Source of the DNA: Rhizobium sp. 11515TR
GTDB lineage: Bacteria > Pseudomonadota > Alphaproteobacteria > Rhizobiales > Rhizobiaceae
Length of the DNA: 64,000 nucleotides
Assembly (NCBI RefSeq): GCF_002277895.1
Contig: NZ_CP022998.1
Span: 1,097,501 to 1,161,500, forward strand
Reading direction: 5' to 3'
Shown one piece after another: positions 46,907 to 56,033 of this stretch. Position 1 is the stretch's first letter; each line of letters opens with the position of its first letter. The notes under the pieces are model-generated. The model had not been told where the DNA came from. It did not search any database and saw only the letters and a list, made by a program, of their open reading frames with translations. Made by a program: the position numbers and the translations under genes.

Positions 46907-48086
46907 TCTCGAACCAGCGCTGGATGAAGGTCTGGTAGATCCCGGTCAGCGTTTCGAGATCCGAGAGCGCCACACGCTCGTCGATCATATGCATGGTCTG
47001 GCCGACAAGCCCGAATTCCACGACGGGGCAGTAGTCCTTGATGAAGCGTGCGTCGGACGTGCCGCCGGTGGTCGACAGCGCCGGCCTTTGACCGGTGATG
47101 TTTTCGATGGCGGAGGAGAGCGAGGCGATCAGCGCATTGTTGCGCGTCAGGAAGACCTGGCTCGGACGCTCGGACCAGACGATGTCGTATTTCGCCGGCG
47201 GACGCCCGGGTCGCAGCGTCTGGTCGGCGGCGGCTGCATCCAGGCGTGCCAGGATTTCCGCCTTCAGCGTATCGGCAGTCCAGGTGTCGTTGAATCGGAT
47301 GTTGAAGGCAGCGGTTGCCTTGGCGGGAATGACGTTGGTGGCGGCATTGCCGACGTCGATCGTCGTCACTTCGAGGTTCGACGGCTGAAAATTGTCCGTA
47401 CCCGCGTCAAAGGGTGGATCGAGCAGCGCTTCCGTCAGCTTGATGATGCTGCGCACCGGATTGTCGGCAAGGTGCGGATAGGCGGCGTGGCCCTGAACGC
47501 CATGGACTGTAATAGTGCCGGAAATCGAGCCGCGGCGGCCGATCTTGATCATGTCGCCGAGCCGGTCGGGGTTGGTCGGTTCGCCGACGAGCGAGGCATC
47601 CCATGTCTCGCCACGCTCGGCCGCCCATTGCAGCAGCTTGACCGTGCCGTTGATCGCCGGCCCCTCTTCATCGCCGGTGATCAGGAAGGAGATCGAGCCG
47701 GCGGGTTTGCCATGCTTTTCGATATGACGCGCAACCGCTGCCACGAAGCAGGCAATGCCGCCTTTCATGTCGACCGCGCCACGGCCGAAAAGCTCGCCAT
47801 CGGCGATTTCGGCAGCAAAAGGCGGATGGCTCCAGGAAGCGGCATCGCCGACCGGCACGACATCCGTATGGCCGGCAAACATCAGATGCGGTCCATCCGT
47901 GCCGAGCCGCGCATAGAGATTTTCGATATCGGGCGTTCCTGGCTCGCTCGCCGTCATGCGCTCGATCTTGAAGCCGAGTGGCTGCAGCATGCCGGCAAGC
48001 ACGGTCAGCGCGCCGCCCTCGGCAGGGGTGACGGAGGCGCAGCGGATCAGGGTCTGCAGGTTCGTAATGGGATTGGTAACAGTCAT
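46893..48086 (-). CDS. dapE: Succinyl-diaminopimelate desuccinylase
   Basis: A 397-residue M20 metallopeptidase-fold enzyme. The metal-binding segments are MFAGHTDVVPVGD and GRGAVDMKGGIACFVAAVAR, followed by TGDEEGPAINGT with the catalytic glutamate. It hydrolyses N-succinyl-LL-diaminopimelate in the lysine and peptidoglycan pathway, two steps after DapD. ATG 48086 starts the conserved part, and no clear Shine-Dalgarno site precedes it. dapD lies upstream on the same strand. Confidence 0.94.
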   Translation of the reverse strand: MTVTNPITNLQTLIRCASVTPAEGGALTVLAGMLQPLGFKIERMTASEPGTPDIENLYARLGTDGPHLMFAGHTDVVPVGDAASWSHPPFAAEIADGELFGRGAVDMKGGIACFVAAVARHIEKHGKPAGSISFLITGDEEGPAINGTVKLLQWAAERGETWDASLVGEPTNPDRLGDMIKIGRRGSISGTITVHGVQGHAAYPHLADNPVRSIIKLTEALLDPPFDAGTDNFQPSNLEVTTIDVGNAATNVIPAKATAAFNIRFNDTWTADTLKAEILARLDAAAADQTLRPGRPPAKYDIVWSERPSQVFLTRNNALIASLSSAIENITGQRPALSTTGGTSDARFIKDYCPVVEFGLVGQTMHMIDERVALSDLETLTGIYQTFIQRWFENAEL

Positions 48087-48245
48087 CGGAGGCAATTTAT
48101 CCGGCGGGAAATGGCAAAGCGATGGCAAAGGATCGGTGACGACTCGAAAATCTTTGCCGCGATTCCAGCAATCGCACAGGCATGCTCCCCCGGCAAGCAT
48201 AAGGGAAGCGCGATATGGCAACCGCGCTTCCCAAATTTTGCGAGA

Positions 48246-49103
48246 TTAGTCGCGCAGCAGCTCGTTGATGCCGGTCTTCGAGCGGGTCTTTTCATCGACT
48301 CGCTTGACGATGACGGCGCAATAGAGGCTGGGCGCCGGCTGGCCATTCGCCATGTTGTTGCCGCTCGGCAGCGCGCCGGCGACAACGACCGAGTATGGCG
48401 GAACTTCGCCATAGGTGATCTCGCCGGTGGCGCGATCAACGATCTTGGTCGACTTGCCGATGAACACGCCCATGCCGAGCACGGAACCTTCGCGAATGAT
48501 GCAGCCTTCGACGACTTCGGAACGGGCGCCGATAAAGCAATTGTCTTCGATGATGGTCGGGCCGGCCTGCATCGGCTCCAGCACGCCGCCGATGCCGACG
48601 CCGCCGGAAAGATGCACATGCTTGCCGATCTGAGCGCAGGAGCCGACCGTCGCCCAGGTGTCGACCATCGTGCCTTCTCCGACATAGGCGCCGAGATTGA
48701 CGAAGGACGGCATCAGGATGGCGTTGGGGGCGATATAGGCGGAATGACGCACGACGGCGTTCGGCACGGCGCGGAAGCCGGCTTCGCGGAAGCGGTTTTC
48801 TCCCCAGCCTTCGAACTTCGAGGGAACCTTGTCCCACCAGGTGGCGCCGCCGGAGCCGCCTTCGACGATCTTCATGTCGTTGAGGCGGAAGGAGAGCAGG
48901 ACCGCTTTCTTGAGCCACTGGTTGACGGTCCAGTTGCCATCCGCGCCACGTTCGGCCACGCGAACCTTGCCGCTATCGAGGAGATCGAGCGCCGTTTCGA
49001 CGGCATCGCGGACTTCGCCGCGCGTCGACGTGTTCACATTGTCGCGATTGTCGAAGGCAGCCTCGATGGACTTTTCGAGGGAAGCGAGGTCGGTAGCGCT
49101 CAT
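48246..49103 (-). CDS. dapD: Tetrahydrodipicolinate N-succinyltransferase
   Basis: A 285-residue DapD. The left-handed beta-helix hexapeptide repeats are clear in [20 protein letters not shown] and the following [20 protein letters not shown]. It transfers succinate from succinyl-CoA to tetrahydrodipicolinate, committing to the succinylase branch completed by DapE. AAGGAA lies before the ATG. It heads the dapD-dapE-membrane protein unit and is divergent from the LOG-family gene. Confidence 0.95.
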   Translation of the reverse strand: MSATDLASLEKSIEAAFDNRDNVNTSTRGEVRDAVETALDLLDSGKVRVAERGADGNWTVNQWLKKAVLLSFRLNDMKIVEGGSGGATWWDKVPSKFEGWGENRFREAGFRAVPNAVVRHSAYIAPNAILMPSFVNLGAYVGEGTMVDTWATVGSCAQIGKHVHLSGGVGIGGVLEPMQAGPTIIEDNCFIGARSEVVEGCIIREGSVLGMGVFIGKSTKIVDRATGEITYGEVPPYSVVVAGALPSGNNMANGQPAPSLYCAVIVKRVDEKTRSKTGINELLRD

Positions 49104-49317
49104 GGGAATTCCTTACAACGTCAGGGCCTATCGTGATTTCCGGATAAAGGTCCGGATGCGGTCGATTGGTCCTATAGCATGCATGCCGAAAATGGAATGT
49201 CTTTTCCGCGCCGATTGAGCTTGGATTCAAGGCGTTGTAGGGGCATATGCAAGAGCTTGGGCATTCCTGTCCTTCGGCAGGAAAGGCCGTCATGATCGAT
49301 TCGAAAGGCATGAATAG

Positions 49318-50205
49318 ATGAGCAAGGGGAAGAACGGCAGGCTGAGGCGCAAGGATGGGGTTTGGGACCCGTTGAAGACGAGCTCGGCAGACAAGCAGCG
49401 GGCCGAGTCGGTGCCGCGCACGCCGCAGTCGATGTCGCCGTCCTACCGGCTTGCCTATGCCGATGAGGATTTCCTCTGCCGTGAGGAATTGCGGCCGATC
49501 CGCCTGCAGCTGGAATTGCTGAAGACCGAAATGTCGCTGACCGAGCGCGGCATCAAGTCGACCGTCGTCATGTTCGGCGGCGCACGCATTCCTGCCCCCG
49601 GCACCAATGCCTGGGCTGCCCGCAACGACGTGCAGCGCGCCAATCTTGAGGCAGCATCGGTTTATTACGAGGAGGCGCGCAAGTTCGCCCGGCTTTGCTC
49701 CCGTTATTCCGCCGGCTTCGATTACCACGAATATGTCGTCGTCACCGGCGGCGGCCCTGGTGTGATGGAAGCGGGCAATCGCGGCGCGGCGGAAGAAGGC
49801 GCGCCCTCGATCGGCCTCAACATCGTGCTGCCGCACGAGCAGGCGCCGAACGCCTATGTGACGCCGGAGCTCAGCTTCAATTTCCATTATTTCGCGATCC
49901 GCAAGATGCACTTCATGGTGCGCGCCAAGGCGATCGCGGTGTTCCCGGGCGGCTTCGGCACGCTCGACGAATTGTTCGAATGCCTGACGCTCATCCAGAC
50001 CGGCCGCATGGAGCGCCTGCCGCTCATTCTCTTCGGCGAAAAATTCTGGCGCAGCATCATCAATTTCGAGGCGCTGGCCGAGTTCGGCACCATCGCGCCC
50101 GACGATGTGAACCTCATCAGCTTTGTCGATACCGCCGACGAAGCCTGGAAGATCGTCGCCGATTTCTACGAACGCGACAACGGTCACCACGATAACGGTC
50201 ACTGA
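49318..50205 (+). CDS. LOG-family protein (cytokinin riboside phosphate phosphoribohydrolase-like)
   Basis: A 295-residue protein of the LOG/TIGR00730 Rossmann-fold family, often mislabelled lysine decarboxylase. The motif PGGFGTLDELFE (about 209-220) and VVTGGGPGVMEAGNRGA (about 141-157) bind the nucleotide phosphate. Members release free base from nucleoside 5'-monophosphates, producing active cytokinins or recycling nucleotides. About 85 N-terminal residues precede the usual domain, as in long LOG forms. It is divergent from dapD. A terminator follows. Confidence 0.85.
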   Translation: MSKGKNGRLRRKDGVWDPLKTSSADKQRAESVPRTPQSMSPSYRLAYADEDFLCREELRPIRLQLELLKTEMSLTERGIKSTVVMFGGARIPAPGTNAWAARNDVQRANLEAASVYYEEARKFARLCSRYSAGFDYHEYVVVTGGGPGVMEAGNRGAAEEGAPSIGLNIVLPHEQAPNAYVTPELSFNFHYFAIRKMHFMVRAKAIAVFPGGFGTLDELFECLTLIQTGRMERLPLILFGEKFWRSIINFEALAEFGTIAPDDVNLISFVDTADEAWKIVADFYERDNGHHDNGH

Positions 50206-50210
50206 AACCG

Positions 50211-50244
50211 AAAGCCCGCCATCGCTTGGGCGAGGGCGGGCTTT
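50211..50244. terminator. Bidirectional intrinsic terminator
   Basis: AAAGCCCGCC (50211-50220) pairs perfectly with GGCGGGCTTT (50235-50244) over a 14-base loop and continues in T. It separates the LOG gene from the convergent EF-hand gene. Confidence 0.88.
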
Positions 50245-50274
50245 TGTTCCTGGACTATTGCTGGAGCGATCGGC

Positions 50275-50940
50275 TTACAGCAGCGGACGGCCTGGCATGT
50301 CGTCCAGGTTGACGACGCCATCGTGGTTGCGATCCAGTCGGTCGAAGACCTTGTTCATGGCGTCTTCGGCCTCCTTCTTGCTGATCTGGCCGCTTTGATC
50401 GGTATCGGCAAAGCGGAAGATCATCGTTTCATGCATGAAACGGCCATGCGGTCTGTGATGGCGATGGCCTTCGCCACCCTTGTCGTTGTCATTGTCGTTT
50501 TGAGCCTGGTCGCTCTTGGATTGGTCGGCCGGAGCCTGGTTGTCTTGGGCTTGATCGCCGCCCGGAGCCTGGCCATCTTGAGCCTTATCGCCATCAGCCT
50601 TGGCATGCTCGGCTCGCCACTGCTTGAACTGCTCCTGGCGGTAGGCGCGATACTCGCCGGGGGTGATTTCGCCGTCGTGGTTGACGTCGATCTGGTCGAA
50701 GATCTTGTCGACGCCGGCCTTTACCTCATCCTTCGTGAGCTTCGTGTCACCGGGATTGCCAAATTCCTTCAGCATGCGCACGTAAAGGACTTCGGGCGAA
50801 ATATGCGGTCTGTGCCAGCGGCCGTGATGATGCCTGCCCCCACGGTCGCCATCATGCGAAGCGGCGAGCGCCATCTGTGCGGCACCGCCGAGAAGCAGGG
50901 TTGCGGAAAGTCCGGCCAGAAGAAGTTTTTTCCCGTTCAT
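50275..50940 (-). CDS. Secreted/periplasmic EF-hand protein
   Basis: A 221-residue protein with a signal peptide (MNGKKLLLAGLSATLLLGGA, cleavage after about ALA-A). Three calcium-binding loops fit the EF-hand pattern: DVNHDGEITPGE (85-96), DTDQSGQISKKE (179-190) and DRNHDGVVNLDD (203-214). They are split by a Gln/Asp/Ala-rich linker (about 114-153), and His/Arg-rich patches (35-46, 158-166) may bind metal. The single first loop is preceded by a possible degenerate fourth hand at 60-72. Role unknown. AAAGGAAA precedes the start. Confidence 0.85.
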   Translation of the reverse strand: MNGKKLLLAGLSATLLLGGAAQMALAASHDGDRGGRHHHGRWHRPHISPEVLYVRMLKEFGNPGDTKLTKDEVKAGVDKIFDQIDVNHDGEITPGEYRAYRQEQFKQWRAEHAKADGDKAQDGQAPGGDQAQDNQAPADQSKSDQAQNDNDNDKGGEGHRHHRPHGRFMHETMIFRFADTDQSGQISKKEAEDAMNKVFDRLDRNHDGVVNLDDMPGRPLL

Positions 50941-51112
50941 CGTTTTTCCTTTCGTGTCGAGGAATGATCAAACGATACGGTCGGTGGTCGAAAACGACCA
51001 ATTAAACCTCTGTAAGGCGCATGAAACTTTGGTAACCCCGCCTTGGGCGTGCGTTTTCGCATTCCGAACGGAAAACCGCTGCGCACTTTTCCTAAAGTGC
51101 TCAAATGAATGG

Positions 51113-51817
51113 TTAAACCAGTACTTTCAGGAAAGCGGTGAGGTCGTCGGTCACATAGTCGATGTGATCGTCCTCGCCGGTCGTTCGCTCCCACCATTCG
51201 ACGATGGTCGTCTCGAGATTTTGCGGCACGAGAAGCACCGTCTTCATGCCGAGCGCCTTGGGCACGGTGAGGTTGCGCGGCAGGTCCTCGAACATGACCG
51301 CCTTCTTCGTATCCACGCGATGCAGGCTCATGAACTTGTCATAGGTGCTGCCGGCGGGTTTCGGCACGTAGTCGGCCGCGACGATATCGAAAATATCGTC
51401 GAAGCCATCGAGGATGCCGAGCGCGCCGGCCGTTGCCTGAGCGTGTTTGACGCTGCCATTGGTGAAGATGAACTTGCGCCCCGGCAATGCCTTGATGGCG
51501 GCGGCGAGCTCCGGCTGCGGCGTCAGCGCCGAATAGTCGATCGCGTGCGCTTTCTCCAGGAAGTCGTTGGGGTCGATGCCATGATGGATCATCAAACCCT
51601 GCAGCGTCGTGCCGTGATCGAGATAATATTGCTTCTGCAGCTTGCGGGCCTCTTCGCGCTCCATGTGCAGAAGGGCGGAGACGTAAGCCGTCATGTTCTT
51701 GTCGATCTGCGCGAAGAGATCGACATGATGCGGATAGAGCGTGTTGTCGAGATCGAATACCCAATCACGGATGTGGGAGAAATCGGCTGGCTCGGATAGC
51801 GTTTTTGTCTGGCTCAT
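51113..51817 (-). CDS. HAD-family pyrimidine 5'-nucleotidase-like hydrolase
   Basis: A 234-residue HAD hydrolase. Motif I is VFDLDNTLYP (about 20-29), with the nucleophile Asp22 and acid Asp24. Motif II is IFTNGSVKH (about 117-125), and motif III/IV is KAVMFEDLPRNL near 170-180. The LYP variant is typical of SDT1/PHM8-type pyrimidine 5'-nucleotidases. The substrate is inferred from that group. It stands on the minus strand between the EF-hand gene and a divergent PEP-mutase-like gene. Confidence 0.87.
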   Translation of the reverse strand: MSQTKTLSEPADFSHIRDWVFDLDNTLYPHHVDLFAQIDKNMTAYVSALLHMEREEARKLQKQYYLDHGTTLQGLMIHHGIDPNDFLEKAHAIDYSALTPQPELAAAIKALPGRKFIFTNGSVKHAQATAGALGILDGFDDIFDIVAADYVPKPAGSTYDKFMSLHRVDTKKAVMFEDLPRNLTVPKALGMKTVLLVPQNLETTIVEWWERTTGEDDHIDYVTDDLTAFLKVLV

Positions 51818-52034
51818 GCCTGTCTTATGGCACGCCCGCTCCGGACGGGGGAAGGGAAATATTCATGCTGCCGCATCTCAGCCATTTTGGGGAGATTGCC
51901 GTGCGATCTAATGCCGGCTATGATTTTACCATTGATTTCCGGGGTTTTACTCTATTTGCCATGTGAGGGAGAGCTTACGCTCTTGTGGGTCGCGGAGGAG
52001 AAATCACCCGGCCGGGCTTTTCGGAGGGGATGCG

Positions 52035-52805
52035 ATGAGTCAGGTGGAAAAGGCGCAGGAATTCGCGCGGCTGCACAAGAAGGGGGAGCCGCTGATCCTT
52101 TTCAATATTTGGGATGCGGGCTCTGCCAAGGCGGTCACGGAGGCGGGCGCCAAGGCGCTGGCAACGGGGAGTTGGTCGGTCGCCGCTGCCAATGGTTTCG
52201 GCGACGGCCAGGCAATCCCGCTATCGCTGCTGGCGGTGACCGCCAGGCTGATTTCGGTGACGAGCCCGTTGCCCCTGTCGGTCGATTTCGAGGGCGGTTA
52301 TGCAGTCGAGCCTGAAGAAGTCGCCGCCAATGTCGAAAAGATCATGGATCACGGCGCCATCGGGATCAATTTCGAAGATCAGGTGATCGGCGGCCAGGGC
52401 GTTCATCCTATCGAAACGCAAGCGGCACGCATCCGTGCCATCCGCGAAATGGCCGATCGCCGGGAAATGCCCTTGTTCATCAATGCCCGAACCGATCTTT
52501 TCCTGCAGGAAAGCGATACGGCGCATCATCAGCTCCTGCTGGACGACGCCTTTCAGCGCGCCGATGCTTTTGCCGAGGCCGGTGCTAGCGGTTTCTTCGC
52601 GCCAGGTCTGGTCGAACCGGATCTGATCGGCGCCCTCTGCGAACGCTCGCCTCTCCCTGTTAACATCATGGTGCGCCCGACGACGCCGGACAATGAGACC
52701 ATGGCAAGGCTGGGTGTCAGCCGCATCAGCTATGGGCCGGCTCCCTATCGTTCGGTCATGGGAATGCTGAAAAGCGAGGCCGAAGCGATCTATCGGCCGT
52801 CCTGA
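52035..52805 (+). CDS. Isocitrate lyase/PEP mutase family protein
   Basis: A 256-residue single-domain enzyme of the PEP mutase/isocitrate lyase superfamily. LILFNIWDAGSAKAVTEAGA (about 19-38), LSVDFEGGY (about 84-92, Mg-binding acid) and INFEDQVIG (about 115-123) are conserved. The catalytic cysteine motif KKCGH of isocitrate lyase is absent, so it is more like oxaloacetate hydrolase or carboxyphosphonoenolpyruvate enzymes. The reaction is unknown. GGAGGGGA sets the start at 52035. Confidence 0.85.
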   Translation: MSQVEKAQEFARLHKKGEPLILFNIWDAGSAKAVTEAGAKALATGSWSVAAANGFGDGQAIPLSLLAVTARLISVTSPLPLSVDFEGGYAVEPEEVAANVEKIMDHGAIGINFEDQVIGGQGVHPIETQAARIRAIREMADRREMPLFINARTDLFLQESDTAHHQLLLDDAFQRADAFAEAGASGFFAPGLVEPDLIGALCERSPLPVNIMVRPTTPDNETMARLGVSRISYGPAPYRSVMGMLKSEAEAIYRPS

Positions 52806-52871
52806 CGCAGCTGTCGACGCTTCGCAATTGCATGTGCGGAGCGCCTTTGAGACATTGAAGGCCAGGCTGCC

Positions 52872-53759
52872 TTACGGAACGATCAGCGTGCCCGCGCCGT
52901 GCTCGGTGAAGATTTCGAGCAGCACGGAATGGGCCGTCTTGCCGTTGAGGATGACGACGCCCTGAACACCGGCCTTGATGGCGTCGATGCAGGTTTCGAC
53001 CTTCGGGATCATGCCGCCGGAAATCGTGCCGTCGGCGATCAGCGCATGGGCCTGGGCGACGGACAATTCCTTGATGAGCTGGCCCTGCTTGTCGAGGACG
53101 CCCGGAACATCCGTGAGGAAAAGCAGGCGCGTGGCGCTGAGCGCGCCGGCGATCGCACCGGCAAAGGTATCGGCGTTGATGTTGTAGGTCGCGCCGTCGC
53201 GGCCTGGGGCGACCGGGGCGATCACCGGAATCATCTCGGACTTGGCAAGCAGATCGAGCAGCGTGCGGTCGACTTCGACCACTTCGCCGACGAAACCGAG
53301 ATCGAGCACGCGTTCGATGTTGGAATCGGGGTCCTTGATGGTCTTGCGCGCTTTTTCGGCGAAGACCATGTTGCCGTCCTTGCCGCAAAGGCCGATCGCC
53401 CATTCGCCGGTCTGGTTGATCAGTGCGACGATTTCCTTGTTGATCGAGCCGGCGAGCACCATTTCGACAATCTCGACCGTCTTCTGGTCGGTGACCCGCA
53501 AGCCGCCTTCGAACTTCGATTCAATGCCCATCTTCGTCAACATGGCGCCGATCTGCGGGCCGCCGCCATGGACGACGATCGGGTTGACGCCGGACTGCTT
53601 CAGGAGCGCGATATCGGCCGCAAAGGCCTTGCCAAGTTCGACATTGCCCATGGCATGACCACCATATTTCACGACGATGGTCTTGTTTTCGTAACGCTGC
53701 ATGTAGGGCAGCGCCTGTGCGAGCAGGTTGGCTTGGAGTTCGCTTTGGGCTTCGGACAT
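52872..53759 (-). CDS. argB: N-acetylglutamate kinase
   Basis: A 295-residue amino-acid kinase. [10 protein letters not shown] (about 28-37), [13 protein letters not shown] (about 61-73) and [13 protein letters not shown] (about 195-207) are ArgB signatures. It phosphorylates N-acetylglutamate in arginine synthesis. It belongs to the arginine-sensitive long type, which can be controlled by PII proteins, themselves modified by GlnD encoded at 17019. In many rhizobia argB follows engB. Here an ECF sigma module separates them. Confidence 0.94.
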   Translation of the reverse strand: MSEAQSELQANLLAQALPYMQRYENKTIVVKYGGHAMGNVELGKAFAADIALLKQSGVNPIVVHGGGPQIGAMLTKMGIESKFEGGLRVTDQKTVEIVEMVLAGSINKEIVALINQTGEWAIGLCGKDGNMVFAEKARKTIKDPDSNIERVLDLGFVGEVVEVDRTLLDLLAKSEMIPVIAPVAPGRDGATYNINADTFAGAIAGALSATRLLFLTDVPGVLDKQGQLIKELSVAQAHALIADGTISGGMIPKVETCIDAIKAGVQGVVILNGKTAHSVLLEIFTEHGAGTLIVP

Positions 53760-53830
53760 GGTGCACCCTTCGAAATTGATCGCGGCCTTTTATCTCAAGT
53801 TTTTGACAGAGGGAATAATGATCTCGGGAT

Positions 53831-53935
53831 TAAAGCATCTCGCGCAAAGGTGTTCAGCGGTTTTGCGACAACGACATGCGCAAAATCAAAGACCTAAAGC
53901 GCGAAAAGTGCATATGAAAGATCGCGCTGCGCTTT
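53831..53935. repeat. RIME-like repeat upstream of the ECF sigma gene
   Basis: The stretch opens TAAAGCATCTCGCGCAAAGG, and its second half is bracketed by AAAGCG / CGCTTT. It resembles the other dispersed rhizobial elements in this window in layout, with an AGCAT-type left end and two stem-loop halves, but differs in sequence. It fills the gap between argB and the divergent sigma gene, ending 109 bases before the latter. Confidence 0.5.
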
Positions 53936-54044
53936 CGTTGACGCTATGTCACATTAGCGTCGCCGAAATTGATGGTGCGGATACGTTTGCTGAAGCGGAG
54001 TTTTCTTCTAAAGATGGTGCAGGCGTCACACCCCGGGGATTTGT

Positions 54045-54584
54045 ATGGCGAGCGAGGAGACGGAAGCGCTGATCGGCCGCATTGCCATGCGCGACCAGAA
54101 AGCCTTTGCCGCACTCTACAAACGTACCAGCCCGAAACTTCTCGGTGTTTGCCTGCGTATCGTCGGCAACAAGGCGGATGCTGAAGAGGTTTTGCAGGAG
54201 GTCTATATCAAGATCTGGCAGCGGGCAGAGCAATTTGCCGTTGCGGAAGGGCCGGCAATGGCCTGGTTGATGACGATCGCGCGCAATCGCGCCATCGATT
54301 TCATCCGCGCCCGCAAGCCCGTGGCTGACGAAATAGACAGCGCTTACGATCTCGCCGACCTGGAACCTGGCCCCGAAGAGCAAGCAATCGTGAAGGGAGA
54401 GGGAAGGCGGATTGACAGGTGCATGGAAGAGTTGGAAGCTGATCGTGCGCGGGCCGTTCGCAGCGCCTATGTCGAGGGCTTGAGCTATCAGGAGCTCGCC
54501 GACCAACACGCTGTGCCATTGAATACTATGCGCACCTGGCTGCGCCGAAGCCTGATCAGACTGAGAGAGTGCATGGACCGATGA
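54045..54584 (+). CDS. ECF RNA polymerase sigma factor
   Basis: A 179-residue sigma-70 family ECF factor. Region 2 includes DAEEVLQEVYIKIWQR (about 45-60), and region 4 includes GLSYQELADQHAVPLNTMRT (about 145-164), with no region 3. It is paired with an anti-sigma gene by an ATGA overlap, as in the SigK/RskA group. The signal is unknown. The next gene after the anti-sigma encodes a secreted fasciclin protein, a likely target. No clear autoregulated -35 was identified. Confidence 0.9.
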   Translation: MASEETEALIGRIAMRDQKAFAALYKRTSPKLLGVCLRIVGNKADAEEVLQEVYIKIWQRAEQFAVAEGPAMAWLMTIARNRAIDFIRARKPVADEIDSAYDLADLEPGPEEQAIVKGEGRRIDRCMEELEADRARAVRSAYVEGLSYQELADQHAVPLNTMRTWLRRSLIRLRECMDR

Positions 54585-55294
54585 GTACGCCCGATCAAAG
54601 CAAGGGAGGCCGCTCCCGCGATGAAGTCCTGGCCGGAGAATATGTGCTTGGCGTGCTTTCCCTGGAGGACCGGCAGAAGGTCGAGCGCCGCATGCGCAGC
54701 GACCGCCAGTTTGCCGCCATCGTTAGCCGCTGGGAGCAGAATCTCTCGGAATTCAACGAGGAATATGAGGCGGTGACGCCTGCGGCCGCCGTATTTCCGA
54801 AGATCGAAAAGCGGATTTTCGGCGAAGCGGCGTTTGGCGCCCATCTCTGGAATTCGCTGACGCTGTGGCGCTCGGTCGCCTTCGGCTCGCTGTTCTTGGC
54901 CGCCGGCGTACTCGTCTTCGCCATCACGAATGAAGGCGGCTTGCGCACGAGCCCGGGCAAGCAGCTCACCGCATCCCTTTCCGGCCAGAACAATCCCTTC
55001 AATCTCCTCGCCAATTACGACGTCGCCAATGGGCGCCTGAAAATTACGCCGGTCGCCGCCGGCAAGCCCGAGGAGAAATCGCTGGAGCTCTGGCTGATTC
55101 GCGGCAGCGATCCCGCCGAGGCGCTGGGCATCCTGCCGCCGACCGGCGATGGCGAAATCGTCTTGTCGCCGGAGCTTCACGCCAAATTGACTGAAGGCGC
55201 CATCATCGCCGTCAGTGTCGAGCCCTTTGGCGGCTCGCCGACCGGCAAACCGACGGGCGATGTGGTTGCTTCCGGCACGATCCATTTGCCCTGA
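54581..55294 (+). CDS. Anti-sigma factor, RskA-type, membrane-anchored
   Basis: A 237-residue protein. The N-terminal part (about 10-75, EVLAGEYVLGVLSLEDRQKV) fits the anti-sigma domain, one membrane helix lies at about 96-116 (FGSLFLAAGVLVFAIT), and the rest is periplasmic RskA-like (SLELWLIRGSDPAEALGILP). It should hold the ECF factor at the membrane until a signal releases it. The HxxxCxxC zinc motif of ZAS anti-sigmas is absent. Its start overlaps the sigma stop (ATGA). Confidence 0.87.
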   Translation: MSTPDQSKGGRSRDEVLAGEYVLGVLSLEDRQKVERRMRSDRQFAAIVSRWEQNLSEFNEEYEAVTPAAAVFPKIEKRIFGEAAFGAHLWNSLTLWRSVAFGSLFLAAGVLVFAITNEGGLRTSPGKQLTASLSGQNNPFNLLANYDVANGRLKITPVAAGKPEEKSLELWLIRGSDPAEALGILPPTGDGEIVLSPELHAKLTEGAIIAVSVEPFGGSPTGKPTGDVVASGTIHLP

Positions 55295-55363
55295 GGAATT
55301 TTGGTTCCCGAAAAACGATCGCGGCTGAAACTCTCTGCCAGCTTGCTCCGTATCTTCTTCCGA

Positions 55364-55379
55364 CCCCGCCTGATCGGGG
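55364..55379 (+). other. Small hairpin just before the fasciclin gene
   Basis: CCCCG (55364-55368) pairs with CGGGG (55375-55379) over a 6-base loop, 23 bases before the ATG and directly before the GAGAGGAAGAGG ribosome-site region. It could stabilise or tune the mRNA. Its function is unknown. Confidence 0.35.
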
Positions 55380-55402
55380 CAACAGAGAGGAAGAGGTACG
55401 TT

Positions 55403-55960
55403 ATGATCAAGACTGTGTTTCGCATCGCCGCCGCTGCCGCAATCCTGTCGGCCGCAAGCAGCCTAGCCTATGCCAAGGACCCGATGGTGGGCGGTGCTGC
55501 GATGTATGCCAGCAAGAACATCATCCAGAATGCCGTCAATTCCAAGGATCACACGACCCTGGTCGCAGCCGTCAAGGCGGCCGGCCTCGTCGAGACCCTC
55601 GAAGGTAAAGGCCCATTCACCGTCTTTGCGCCGACCAATGAAGCCTTCAAGCAATTGCCGGCGGGCACGGTCGAAACCCTGCTGAAGCCCGAGAACAAGG
55701 AGAAGCTGGTCAAGGTGCTGACCTGCCACGTCGTCGCCGGTGACGACATGGCCGCCGCCATCAAGAAATGGGCAATGAGCAAGGGCGGCGAATACGATCT
55801 GAAGACGGTCGGCGGCTGCACGATCAAGGCCGTGGACAAGGGCGGCAAGCTGACGTTGACCGACGAAGCCGGCGGCATTGCCCATATCACAATCGCCGAC
55901 GTCAAGCAGTCGAACGGTGTGATCCACGTCGTCGACAAGGTGTTGTTGCCGAAGATGTAA
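55403..55960 (+). CDS. Secreted fasciclin-domain protein
   Basis: A 185-residue protein with a signal peptide (IAAAAAILSAASSLAYA, cleaved near residue 24) and one FAS1 domain. The conserved FAS1 boxes are GPFTVFAPTNEAFKQLP (about 70-86) and GVIHVVDKVLLP at the end. FAS1 proteins mediate adhesion, and rhizobial members have been linked to symbiosis and surface traits. A purine-rich GAGAGGAAGAGG precedes the start. It lies 108 bases after the anti-sigma gene and is its likely regulatory partner. Confidence 0.9.
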   Translation: MIKTVFRIAAAAAILSAASSLAYAKDPMVGGAAMYASKNIIQNAVNSKDHTTLVAAVKAAGLVETLEGKGPFTVFAPTNEAFKQLPAGTVETLLKPENKEKLVKVLTCHVVAGDDMAAAIKKWAMSKGGEYDLKTVGGCTIKAVDKGGKLTLTDEAGGIAHITIADVKQSNGVIHVVDKVLLPKM

Positions 55961-55976
55961 TCCTTACCGGCAACAC

Positions 55977-56014
55977 GGCCGCCGTCGCCTTATGCGGGGT
56001 CGGGGGCGGCGGCC
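55977..56014. terminator. GC-rich hairpin between fasciclin gene and engB
   Basis: GGCCGCCG (55977-55984) pairs perfectly with CGGCGGCC (56007-56014) over a 22-base loop in the convergent gap. No T-run follows, so if it terminates transcription it may need Rho or act as a 3' end barrier. Confidence 0.4.
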
Positions 56015-56033
56015 TCATTCGACCGGTCGGTCT

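Noticed and set aside
46989..49136. A 715-codon open frame on the plus strand across dapE and dapD
   Set aside because: It is antisense to two well-defined enzymes, has no domain signature or ribosome site, and its openness follows from high-GC codon bias on the other strand.
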